Positions 1-6,985 of a stretch of DNA of 6,985 bases are shown one piece after another (the stretch's first letter is position 1; the number at the start of each line of letters is the position of its first letter). Source of the DNA: Acidobacteriota bacterium. GTDB taxonomy: Bacteria > Acidobacteriota > Terriglobia > Acidoferrales > UBA7541. The translations under genes were made by a program, and so were the position numbers. Location: positions 1-6,985 of the forward strand of contig JAFAZL010000910.1 in assembly GCA_019239815.1 (NCBI GenBank). Direction: 5' to 3'. The notes beneath the pieces were generated by a model. It was not told the DNA's origin, searched no databases, and was given only the letters and a program-made list of their open reading frames with translations.

Positions 1-185
1 GAGCCGCCAACTTCACCACAGTCGTGATCCAGCGTGCCGACAAGCTGCCATGTCCGCCGGAAGATGCGTTCTTTTTCGAGCTCGAGGATTGATCGATCCG
101 TGTAGAAACGTGAAGCCAGCGTCTCGGCGGATTCGATGCGCTCGTCCACGCCGAGCCCCGCCGAGTTTTTCGGAAAGGTTGTCAT
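1..185 (-). CDS. Rieske-type aromatic ring-hydroxylating oxygenase alpha subunit, N-terminal part only
   Basis: This is the first 61 codons of a gene that runs off the left edge of the window. It begins at an ATG at 185, 34 bases after the stop of the methylmalonate-semialdehyde dehydrogenase gene, so the two are probably co-transcribed. The translation opens with a short variable stretch and then has FYTDRSILELEKERIFRRTW (residues 27-46) followed by QLVG. This pattern of a 'FYTD...ELEkErIFrrtWqlVG' block just before the Rieske domain is typical of alpha subunits of ring-hydroxylating and related Rieske oxygenases, including the choline/carnitine/betaine-demethylating types. The [2Fe-2S] CxH/CxxH ligands and the mononuclear iron site would lie beyond the edge, so the substrate cannot be guessed. 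No clear Shine-Dalgarno sequence precedes the ATG, and no other in-frame start lies between it and the dehydrogenase stop. Family call is fairly firm; function within the family is unknown. Confidence 0.78.
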   Translation of the reverse strand, partial: MTTFPKNSAGLGVDERIESAETLASRFYTDRSILELEKERIFRRTWQLVGTLDHDCGEVGG

Positions 186-219
186 TTGGTTTGATCGGCC
201 GGAAACTGAATAGCACCCT

Positions 220-1713
<1,494 letters not shown>

Positions 1714-1820
1714 AAATACTCCTCACCGTTGATCTCGAACTCAGCTTACCAAAGAAATGTAAGGTTGAATACGCGCAGGCAAAGCGTTTAGAGGGAGGGT
1801 CTCGACAGTCGAAGATTGGA
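1714..1820 (-). other. 107-base gap between glk and the semialdehyde dehydrogenase gene
   Basis: This gap separates the glucose-6-phosphate block from the catabolic pair and is the likeliest place for a promoter of the downstream genes. On the minus strand there is a weak candidate, TTGCCT then TACATT with a 15-base spacer, too poor to call. There is no strong hairpin followed by a T-run, so no intrinsic terminator for glk can be shown. A short interrupted palindrome (TCGACAGTCGA, 1802-1812) sits directly after the glk stop. Confidence 0.4.
1719..1724 (-). promoter_or_regulatory. Ribosome binding site of the semialdehyde dehydrogenase gene
   Basis: Minus-strand GAGGAG lies five bases before the ATG at 1713, the best-matched Shine-Dalgarno sequence in the window. 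It supports this ATG as the start. Confidence 0.75.
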
Positions 1821-2804
1821 CTACTTTCGAACAGCCGCCAGCGCCTCGTACGCCGCGCCCAACAACGGCGCAGACTCGTTCAGCACCACCGACACCGGTA
1901 TATTCTCCAGCACGCTTTCAAACTTCCACTTGTCCCGGAACGCTGCGAAAAATTTTCCGTCTTTAATCTTCTCTATGATCTTCACGGCGATACCACCGGC
2001 AACGTATACACCGCCGAGCGCTAGCACCTTCAACGCAAGATTCCCCGCCTCGGCGCCGTAAATCGAAGTCCAAAGATCGAGCGTCTCAACGCAAACGGGG
2101 CAAGTCCCAGCCAATCCATTCCTCGTGATTTCCGGAGCGGGATCGGCATCAGGATCTTCAAACGTCGGATGCTTCACTTCCGGTGCGAGAAATTCGTGGA
2201 GTGTGCGGAATCCACGGCCCGACAAAATTAGTTCCCAGCTCACTTGCGGATACCGCCGCCGCATAAAGCGCAGTAGCTCAATCTGTTGTTCCGTATGCGG
2301 TGCAAAATCGGAATGACCACCTTCCGATGGGACGATGCGATATCGCCCGCCGTCCCAAACCAAAATCGATTGCCCAAGTCCCGTGCCGGCTGCAAGCAAG
2401 GCCATCGTGCCGCCCGGCTCTGGCTTTCCGTGATTCAGAACGCTGAACTCTTCCGGTGCAAGGTGCTCGATGCTGTGCCCCGTCGCGCCAAGATCATTCA
2501 TCAGCACAATCTTCTCGACATCCAATTCTCGCTCGAGAATTGACGCGTCCACCGTCCACGGCAAATTTGTCGCTCTCACATGATTGTCGATCACCGGACC
2601 CGCAACTCCGAAACCTGCGGCTTCGACATAGTCTGTCGCGATGTATGGAGCCGCCTGGCGTGAAAACTCCTTCACGATCAAATCAAAATGAGCGAATTCC
2701 TTGCTCGCGAACCGTTGCTTGAATACGGTCGTCAACTTCCCGTCTTTTTCCGAAAACAGCGCAAGGTTGCACTTCGTGCCCCCTACGTCTCCGGCAAGGA
2801 TCAC
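1821..2804 (-). CDS. glk: Glucokinase (ATP-dependent, bacterial Glk family)
   Basis: A 327-residue cytosolic kinase predicted to phosphorylate glucose to glucose-6-phosphate with ATP; length fits the bacterial glucokinase family. Seen directly: the phosphate-binding loop DVGGTK (6-11), GVAGPVIDNHVRATNLPW (66-83) in the glucose-binding region, LMNDLGA with the expected catalytic aspartate D104, AAGTGLGQS (138-146), SEGGHSDFAP with glucose-contacting E161 and H164, AEAGNLAL (251-258) and the C-terminal GGVYVAGGIA (264-273). The start is GTG at 2804. An in-frame TAG five codons upstream leaves no other start, and a GGGGG tract four bases before the GTG can act as ribosome binding site. It lies 61 bases after the zwf stop on the same strand, so product and next enzyme are encoded together. 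A CPVC pair (235-238) is present; I see no partner cysteines that would make a zinc site. All key residues look intact. Confidence 0.95.
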   Translation of the reverse strand: MILAGDVGGTKCNLALFSEKDGKLTTVFKQRFASKEFAHFDLIVKEFSRQAAPYIATDYVEAAGFGVAGPVIDNHVRATNLPWTVDASILERELDVEKIVLMNDLGATGHSIEHLAPEEFSVLNHGKPEPGGTMALLAAGTGLGQSILVWDGGRYRIVPSEGGHSDFAPHTEQQIELLRFMRRRYPQVSWELILSGRGFRTLHEFLAPEVKHPTFEDPDADPAPEITRNGLAGTCPVCVETLDLWTSIYGAEAGNLALKVLALGGVYVAGGIAVKIIEKIKDGKFFAAFRDKWKFESVLENIPVSVVLNESAPLLGAAYEALAAVRK

Positions 2805-2865
2805 CTGGCCCCCAGTCTATGAAGTGAATCGTGGCAGATATTGTACTTATGCGCGAGTGGTCTGG

Positions 2866-4431
2866 CTACGCGTTGAACCACTGCCGGCCTTCGCGTTCCA
2901 GAAGAGCATCCGATTCGCGCGGCCCCCAGCTTCCCGCAGGGTATTGTGGGACGGTCGCGGTCTTTGCCGCGCTCCAAACGTCAAGAATCGGATCGACTAG
3001 CGACCAGGCCGCTTCGACGCTGTCTCCGCGATCGAACAACGTCGCGTCGCCACGCACGCAGTCGTTCAGCAGCGTGGCATAGGCGCTTCGCGCTCCATCT
3101 CCGAATCCTTCGCGATAACTGAAATTCATCGTGACGTTCCCGATGCTCATCTCCGGTCCGGGCCGCTTCGCGCCAAACGAAACCGAAATTCCTTCGTCCG
3201 GCTGAATATTGAGCACCAAGCGGTTGGCATCCACTTCGCGCTCGCGAAACACAATGTGTGGTGCTTTCTTGAACTGAATCACGATTTCGGTGGTACGGCG
3301 TGCGAGCCTCTTGCCAGTTCGGAGGTAAAACGGAACCCCCGCCCATCGCCAGTTATCGATCAAAACTTTCGCAGCTACAAAGGTTTCGGTGCGCGATTTT
3401 GGATCGACGCCATGCTCTGAGCGATACCCCGGTACTTTCTTGCCATCCACATCACCGACCGCGTATTGCGCACGCACGACTGACTGCGCAACCATGCCCA
3501 GGTCGAATGGGCGAATCGACTGTAGGACTTTCAGCTTTTCGTTCCGCACCGCCGTCGCATCAAACGACGCCGGTGGCTCGACGGCGACGAGCGAAGTCAG
3601 CTGCAAAACGTGGCTCTGAATCATGTCGCGCAGCGCCCCCGCCGTCTCATAAAATCCGCCGCGGCGCTCGACCCCGAGTGTTTCCGCCGCCGTAATCTGT
3701 ATATGATCGACGTAGTTACGGTTCCAAAGCGGTTCGAAAATTCCGTTGCTGAACCGCAGCACCAACAGATTCTGTACGGTGTCTTTGCCGAGGTAGTGGT
3801 CGATGCGATAGACCTGCGATTCCTCAAAAACGCTCAGGACAATCTTGTTCAATTCCTTCGCCGACGTCAGATCCCGCCCGAATGGCTTCTCAATAATGAT
3901 CCGCACCCATGAATTCGGTGAATTCGGCTTCGCCAGGCCTGCGGCACCCAATTGCTCAACAATGTCCTTATAAACCTCAGGCGGCGTCGAGAGATAAAAC
4001 AGCCGGTTCCCACACAGCTTCTTCTGGGATTCCAATTCCTTGAGGTGCTCGGCCAACTTCTTGAAATCCTCAGCCTTGCCGTACTCGCCAGCGTGGTAGT
4101 GCAAATTCGATGCGAACTCTTCCCACTTCTTGGGGTCGATCGGACCGCCTTCCGACATCGTCTTCGCCGCTTCACCGATCGAGGTGCGAAAACTCTCGTC
4201 GTTCATCGGTGTACGCGCGAATCCGACGATCGCGTACGCGGACCCGAGCGCATCGTGACTCGCTAGGTCGAACATCGCCGGAATTACTTTCCGCTTCGCC
4301 AAGTCGCCAGACGCTCCAAACAACACCACCGTGCACGGCTCAGCATTCGCGTAATAACTGCTTTGCCGACCGCTCTCATGCGGCTTCTCGTGGCGCTCGG
4401 ATTCGGTGGGATTTTCAGTCTTGGTCGGCAT
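2866..4431 (-). CDS. zwf: Glucose-6-phosphate 1-dehydrogenase
   Basis: A 521-residue enzyme that oxidises glucose-6-phosphate to 6-phosphogluconolactone with NAD(P)+, the entry step of the oxidative pentose phosphate (and Entner-Doudoroff) route. Seen directly, numbering from the ATG at 4431: the nucleotide-binding motif GASGDLAKRK (39-48), EKPFG (181-185), the substrate-binding RIDHYLGK (209-216), and YVDHIQIT with the expected catalytic histidine H243, followed by the conserved AETLGVERRGGFYETAGALR run. A charged N-terminal extension of about 30 residues precedes the Rossmann fold. The frame is also open upstream to a TTG at 4455, which would overlap the HAD gene by 17 bases. I prefer the ATG, seven bases after the HAD stop, although the only GAGG (at that stop) is 12 bases away. 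This near-contact implies translational coupling to the HAD gene. glk follows after 61 bases. All catalytic residues are present. Confidence 0.95.
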   Translation of the reverse strand: MPTKTENPTESERHEKPHESGRQSSYYANAEPCTVVLFGASGDLAKRKVIPAMFDLASHDALGSAYAIVGFARTPMNDESFRTSIGEAAKTMSEGGPIDPKKWEEFASNLHYHAGEYGKAEDFKKLAEHLKELESQKKLCGNRLFYLSTPPEVYKDIVEQLGAAGLAKPNSPNSWVRIIIEKPFGRDLTSAKELNKIVLSVFEESQVYRIDHYLGKDTVQNLLVLRFSNGIFEPLWNRNYVDHIQITAAETLGVERRGGFYETAGALRDMIQSHVLQLTSLVAVEPPASFDATAVRNEKLKVLQSIRPFDLGMVAQSVVRAQYAVGDVDGKKVPGYRSEHGVDPKSRTETFVAAKVLIDNWRWAGVPFYLRTGKRLARRTTEIVIQFKKAPHIVFREREVDANRLVLNIQPDEGISVSFGAKRPGPEMSIGNVTMNFSYREGFGDGARSAYATLLNDCVRGDATLFDRGDSVEAAWSLVDPILDVWSAAKTATVPQYPAGSWGPRESDALLEREGRQWFNA

Positions 4432-4438
4432 GGCGACA

Positions 4439-5050
4439 CTATACCTCAACGTCAAATTTTTGCAGCTCAGCGCGCAACTGCTCGGCGTTCTGGTGGTGGA
4501 TCACATTCATTCCAAGCCGTTTCGGGCTTTCCAAGTTCAACGACCGGTCATCGATAAAGATGCACTGGCCGGGCGTACGTTGCGTAACTTCCAGCGCCAT
4601 CCGGAAGATTGTTTCGTCAGGCTTCCGGGCCCGGACATAGCACGAGCTGAAAAACGCCGTGAAATTCCGCCGCAAATCGAACGTCTCAATCCGATATTGA
4701 TTCAGTTCCAGCGGCTCGTTGTTGATCGAGCTGATCAGGTATTTCCCGGATTTCGTCACCTGATCCAGCACTGCGCGCACTTCTGGATACTCTTTCGACT
4801 GCGCGAACATGAACTCCACAAATTCCTCACGGCTGAATGGTCTCGGACGGTAAAACAGCGTCCGGTCCAGGTATTCGTTCAGCGTGATATGCCCCGAGTC
4901 GAACGCCGGGAAGGAAAAATCGTGCCGATCCTGAAACTCCTCCCAATCCAAGTGGAATTTCTCGGCGGCATCCCGGCGCAAGTGCCGGTCCCACCCGTTC
5001 GTCAAAATCACTCCGCCGATATCCCAGAACAATCCCGTAATTTTCGACAA
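4439..5050 (-). CDS. HAD-superfamily hydrolase, subfamily IA (probable sugar-phosphate phosphatase)
   Basis: A 203-residue HAD hydrolase with all four motifs: FWDIGGVIL with nucleophile D10, LISSINN with the motif II serine (S107), RKPDETIF with lysine K143, and FIDDRSLN with metal-binding D167/D168. Residues of about 15-85 form a helical cap. The layout resembles small HAD-IA phosphatases of the YihX (glucose-1-phosphatase) type. The position two after the nucleophile, usually Asp (general acid), is Gly12 here, a known variation in the DxGGV/DxGNV branch. The start is TTG at 5050: a good AAAGGAG lies eight bases upstream and an in-frame TAG at about 5080 leaves no alternative. The stop is seven bases from the preferred zwf ATG, and a GAGG runs into the stop codon. 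Its place between isomerase, zwf and glk suggests a hexose- or other sugar-phosphate substrate; that is inference, not shown by sequence. Confidence 0.85.
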   Translation of the reverse strand: MSKITGLFWDIGGVILTNGWDRHLRRDAAEKFHLDWEEFQDRHDFSFPAFDSGHITLNEYLDRTLFYRPRPFSREEFVEFMFAQSKEYPEVRAVLDQVTKSGKYLISSINNEPLELNQYRIETFDLRRNFTAFFSSCYVRARKPDETIFRMALEVTQRTPGQCIFIDDRSLNLESPKRLGMNVIHHQNAEQLRAELQKFDVEV

Positions 5051-5058
5051 GTCCGCGA

Positions 5059-5065
5059 CTCCTTT
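5059..5065 (-). promoter_or_regulatory. Ribosome binding site that fixes the TTG start of the HAD gene
   Basis: Minus-strand AAAGGAG lies eight bases before the TTG at 5050. No ATG or GTG in frame exists between this and the upstream in-frame TAG, so the site decides the start. Confidence 0.65.
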
Positions 5066-5141
5066 ATTTCGAGGACACTACAACATTGCGTTTTATTCCC
5101 GGGGACATACTTGCCGGCCCAGCCTGACAGTACGGGTGAAT

Positions 5142-5954
5142 CTAGAGCTTCTGGATGGTCTGTTCGATTTCGGCCAGCCCTTGCTCCAAGCCTTGCGTGA
5201 GATGCAGGCGCATTGCCAATTTGCGACGCATTTCAAAGGATTCGAAATCGGCCAGCGCCAGCGCCATTTGCAACTGCCCAAACGTGTATCCGGCTCCGGG
5301 TATCGCTACGTCCGCCGGCGGCTCGCTCGTCAGCATCAGGAAGAGGCCTTTGTCAGGTCCGCCCTTGTAGACCTGTTCGAAATATCTAAGATAGCGCGGA
5401 CCCGAACTCAACAATACTGAGATTCCCCGGCTTGATGCCAGATGCCCACGTATCCGAGCCAACGCAGCTTCCGTCTCGACGGTGTCGCTCGCGAAGGTGA
5501 TAATCGCCAGGTAACCGCCCGTCGGCATCGCTTCCAAAAATGTTCGCAGCGCTTCGCCGAGGCTCAACGTCGAAATGTGCTGCCGCATCTCGCCTTCGGC
5601 ATGCAACTCGATTCCCTTTTCGCGCACTCGAACCGTCCGCTGCGGCCATACTTTCTTCGCAACATACTCATCAAGCAGCACCGAGACGCGCTCACGGCCT
5701 TCTTGCACGTCGGGCTCGTCGAACGGATTGATTTCGAGCAACGAGCAGGCGAGTGCCGTTGCGATCTCCCACTGAAACATCTCCGCACCTAGGTCTTCCA
5801 TTCCATTCATCTCGACGCTGATCGTCGGCACTTTATGCTGCTTCAACACAGCTTCAGTCCTCGTTAAATTGGCGTCTTCGGCGCCACGCAATTTCAACAC
5901 GGCTGCCACGCATCCGCGCAACGCTCTTTCGCCCACGTCCGGCAATCCGCACAT
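5142..5954 (-). CDS. pgi: Phosphoglucose isomerase-like protein, C-terminal part (separate frame)
   Basis: This 270-residue frame is the downstream half of the isomerase gene that begins at 6850, read one base back (-1) from the upstream half. It carries the rest of the second SIS (sugar isomerase) domain. Seen directly: LGAEMFQWEIATALA (55-69), INPFDEPDVQ (75-84), KGGPDKGLFL (197-206) and the C-terminal PGAGYTFGQLQMALALADF segment. These are the family landmarks of the isomerase half of Tal-Pgi fusion proteins. The ATG at 5954 overlaps the upstream frame by 61 bases and has no well-placed Shine-Dalgarno, so it is probably not a natural start. Joined to the first half it would make about 570 residues, normal for this isomerase type. 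Where the family usually has a motif like STGQLHKGG, this protein has YFEQVYKGG (191-199), losing the histidine but keeping the lysine. The stop is 91 bases before the HAD start. Confidence 0.8.
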   Translation of the reverse strand: MCGLPDVGERALRGCVAAVLKLRGAEDANLTRTEAVLKQHKVPTISVEMNGMEDLGAEMFQWEIATALACSLLEINPFDEPDVQEGRERVSVLLDEYVAKKVWPQRTVRVREKGIELHAEGEMRQHISTLSLGEALRTFLEAMPTGGYLAIITFASDTVETEAALARIRGHLASSRGISVLLSSGPRYLRYFEQVYKGGPDKGLFLMLTSEPPADVAIPGAGYTFGQLQMALALADFESFEMRRKLAMRLHLTQGLEQGLAEIEQTIQKL

Positions 5955-5970
5955 ACCGGAATCAATCCCT
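5894..5970 (-). other. Frame-change region within the isomerase gene
   Basis: The upstream frame is family-like through GLIPV, ending near 5954. The downstream frame is family-like from GLPDVGERALRG, starting near 5948. The change is therefore within a few codons of 5948-5960 and equals one extra base (or two missing). No canonical -1 slippery heptamer and no homopolymer run of five or more is visible there, which argues against programmed frameshifting and leaves a real mutation or a sequencing/assembly error. Confidence 0.75.
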
Positions 5971-6850
5971 GTCCGCCTTTGCTTGTGCTTGTTCCCACTA
6001 ACTGCGCGACGCGGTATGTCGATGCTCGCAGGCTGCTCGAACCCAGCAACAACAACTTATCACTCCCGCTTGCCTCCGCTGCCGCCAGGAACGTCGCCAA
6101 CTCCGCCGCAGGATTTCCATCATCCGGCGCGCGACTGCACCGTTCCCTCATCAGTTTCGCCTGCTTCGTTAGTTCTTGTGGATCAATCCGCCAGACGCCG
6201 GACAATAACAACCCGAAATGAATCAGCGATGAATATCGCCCCTTAATTCCCGGAGGATCGATAAAGACATCGAGAAAACTGTAGTTTTTTGCCAATTCCG
6301 AAAGGTAGGAACCCTCCTCTGTCACTGCCACAATGGAGCGCCCAGGCTCCGTTTTTTTCTGCGCTCGCAACCGATGCAAGAAATACAACAGCATTGCGTG
6401 CGTCTCGATCCTCTTCCCCGACTTGCTAGCAAAGACAAAGAGCGTCCGATCGAAATCAAGTTGGTCGGTTACTTTGCGAATCGCGGCGGGATCGGTGCTA
6501 TCCAGAAGAAAAAATCGCTGCGGCCGCTCCGGCGAACCTGCGCGCGCTACTGTCTCCGCCGCCAGATTCGAATCCCCCATGGCGATAAAGACGAGATCCC
6601 GAAATCCCTCTCGCTCGACAGTCGTTGCCAGCGCCGCCGCTCGCATCATGTAGGGGCCAATGTGATCTGGCAGATCGAGAAAACTCAAATTATTTGTGAT
6701 GAGCTTCTTTTGCGTCTTCGCATGCGGCCACAGCGTCTCGTCCTTTGCCCAAAGACGCTTCACCGTTCCGGCGCTCGCCAATCGCTGCATTTCGCGCCGC
6801 CATGCCGCCTCTAATTTTTCCGTTGAGATGCTGTGGCTCGGAAGTTCCAA
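5894..6850 (-). CDS. pgi: Phosphoglucose isomerase-like protein, N-terminal part (frame lost near 5955)
   Basis: This 318-residue frame holds the first SIS domain and the start of the second. Family landmarks are LWAKDETLW (33-41), the NNLSFLDLPD segment (53-62), LLDSTDPAAIRKV (115-127), SKSG (142-145) and the signature-like IKGRYSSLIHFG (202-213), which keeps the catalytic arginine of GR[YF]S. After GLIPV (295-299) homology stops: the last 19 residues are out-of-frame sequence ending at a TGA at 5894, while the true continuation is in the -1 frame. Several active-site motifs differ from what I recall of the family: MGDSN (91-95) for GGSS, SGKR (144-147) for SGTT, and TSTSK (287-291) where ES-T/N-GK supplies the catalytic glutamate. 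The start is TTG at 6850 with GGGGAG five bases upstream; no ATG or GTG is available before the upstream in-frame TGA. If active it would interconvert glucose-6-phosphate and fructose-6-phosphate; activity is doubtful as sequenced. Confidence 0.8.
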   Translation of the reverse strand: MELPSHSISTEKLEAAWRREMQRLASAGTVKRLWAKDETLWPHAKTQKKLITNNLSFLDLPDHIGPYMMRAAALATTVEREGFRDLVFIAMGDSNLAAETVARAGSPERPQRFFLLDSTDPAAIRKVTDQLDFDRTLFVFASKSGKRIETHAMLLYFLHRLRAQKKTEPGRSIVAVTEEGSYLSELAKNYSFLDVFIDPPGIKGRYSSLIHFGLLLSGVWRIDPQELTKQAKLMRERCSRAPDDGNPAAELATFLAAAEASGSDKLLLLGSSSLRASTYRVAQLVGTSTSKGGQGLIPVCADCRTWAKERCADAWQPC

Positions 6851-6855
6851 AGCGA

Positions 6856-6861
6856 CTCCCC
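6856..6861 (-). promoter_or_regulatory. Ribosome binding site that fixes the TTG start of the isomerase-like gene
   Basis: Minus-strand GGGGAG lies five bases before the TTG at 6850. It is the only well-spaced purine-rich site in front of this frame and supports TTG as the start. Confidence 0.6.
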
Positions 6862-6895
6862 GGGTAACCCGCGAGAGTTTACTCCCATTTCAGTT

Positions 6896-6985
6896 TTAGC
6901 CATACACAACAACGGTCAAACTTGTCGAGAAATCAGCCACTTGCAAATCACTTTCATCAATCGCTCTCGCCAACTGGAATTTCCC
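6896..6985 (-). CDS. Possible 3' end of an upstream gene, unidentified
   Basis: From the right edge a minus-strand frame is open for 29 codons and ends in TAA at 6898-6896; its tail reads ADFSTSLTVVVYG. It is in the same frame as the isomerase-like gene, separated by TAA, one codon and TGA. A second frame over the same bases is open to a TGA at 6918-6916 and cannot be excluded. Neither tail resembles the end of a transaldolase, which I looked for because this isomerase family is often fused to one. Too short to assign; the strand is inferred from the neighbouring operon. Confidence 0.22.
   Translation of the reverse strand, partial: GKFQLARAIDESDLQVADFSTSLTVVVYG

Noticed and set aside
13..216. 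67-codon minus-strand ORF with a GTG start after an AAAGGG near 216
   Set aside because: It overlaps, in another frame, the start of the Rieske oxygenase gene, whose translation matches its family clearly. This one looks like nothing known and is Arg/His-rich as shadow frames are here.
1802..1812. Palindrome TCGACAGTCGA after the glk stop as terminator or operator
   Set aside because: The arms are only five bases around a single central base, a stable RNA hairpin cannot form with that loop, and no T-run follows. A chance match is likely.
2840..2845. TACAAT on the minus strand in the zwf-glk gap as a -10 promoter element
   Set aside because: There is no TTGACA-like hexamer at 16-18 bases upstream, so a promoter for glk cannot be supported on this alone.
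4406..5200. 264-codon plus-strand ORF opposite the HAD gene
   Set aside because: It is antisense to a gene with all four HAD motifs, and its own translation shows no recognisable domain.
5894..5970. Programmed -1 ribosomal frameshifting to join the isomerase halves
   Set aside because: No X-XXY-YYZ slippery heptamer in the upstream frame and no long A or T run was found in the overlap. A mutation or sequencing error is simpler.

Overview
All recognisable genes in this window lie on the minus strand, so transcription runs from the high-coordinate end towards position 1. The gene content suggests an Acidobacteriota-like soil bacterium: a bacterial glucokinase, a glucose-6-phosphate dehydrogenase, a phosphoglucose isomerase of the divergent type known from Tal-Pgi (transaldolase/isomerase) fusion proteins, frequent TTG/GTG starts and moderately high GC. 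This is a taxonomic guess from gene style, not a database result.

The right two thirds (about 6850 down to 1821) form a compact glucose-6-phosphate block. In transcription order it holds a phosphoglucose-isomerase-like gene broken into two overlapping frames (6850-5894 and 5954-5142), a HAD-family phosphatase-like gene (5050-4439), zwf for glucose-6-phosphate dehydrogenase (4431-2866, starting 7 bases after the HAD stop), and glk for glucokinase (2804-1821). Glk makes glucose-6-phosphate, Zwf sends it into the oxidative pentose phosphate pathway, and an isomerase would connect it to fructose-6-phosphate. The HAD protein may act on a sugar phosphate. No lactonase, 6-phosphogluconate dehydrogenase or transaldolase gene is recognisable inside the window.

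The left part (1713 down to 1) is a second, catabolic unit after a 107-base gap: a CoA-acylating methylmalonate-semialdehyde dehydrogenase (1713-220), then, 34 bases after its stop, the first 61 codons of a Rieske-type ring-hydroxylating oxygenase alpha subunit (185 to the window edge). At the right edge, 6985-6896 may be the 3' tail of another gene, but it is too short to identify.

The item most worth a second look is the isomerase. It carries a -1 frame change inside its second sugar-isomerase domain. Separately, most motifs that build the PGI active site look substituted although the fold-defining segments remain. It may be a decaying gene, a pseudoenzyme, or a functional divergent isomerase with a sequencing error. 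I found no mobile element, CRISPR array, tRNA or rRNA.
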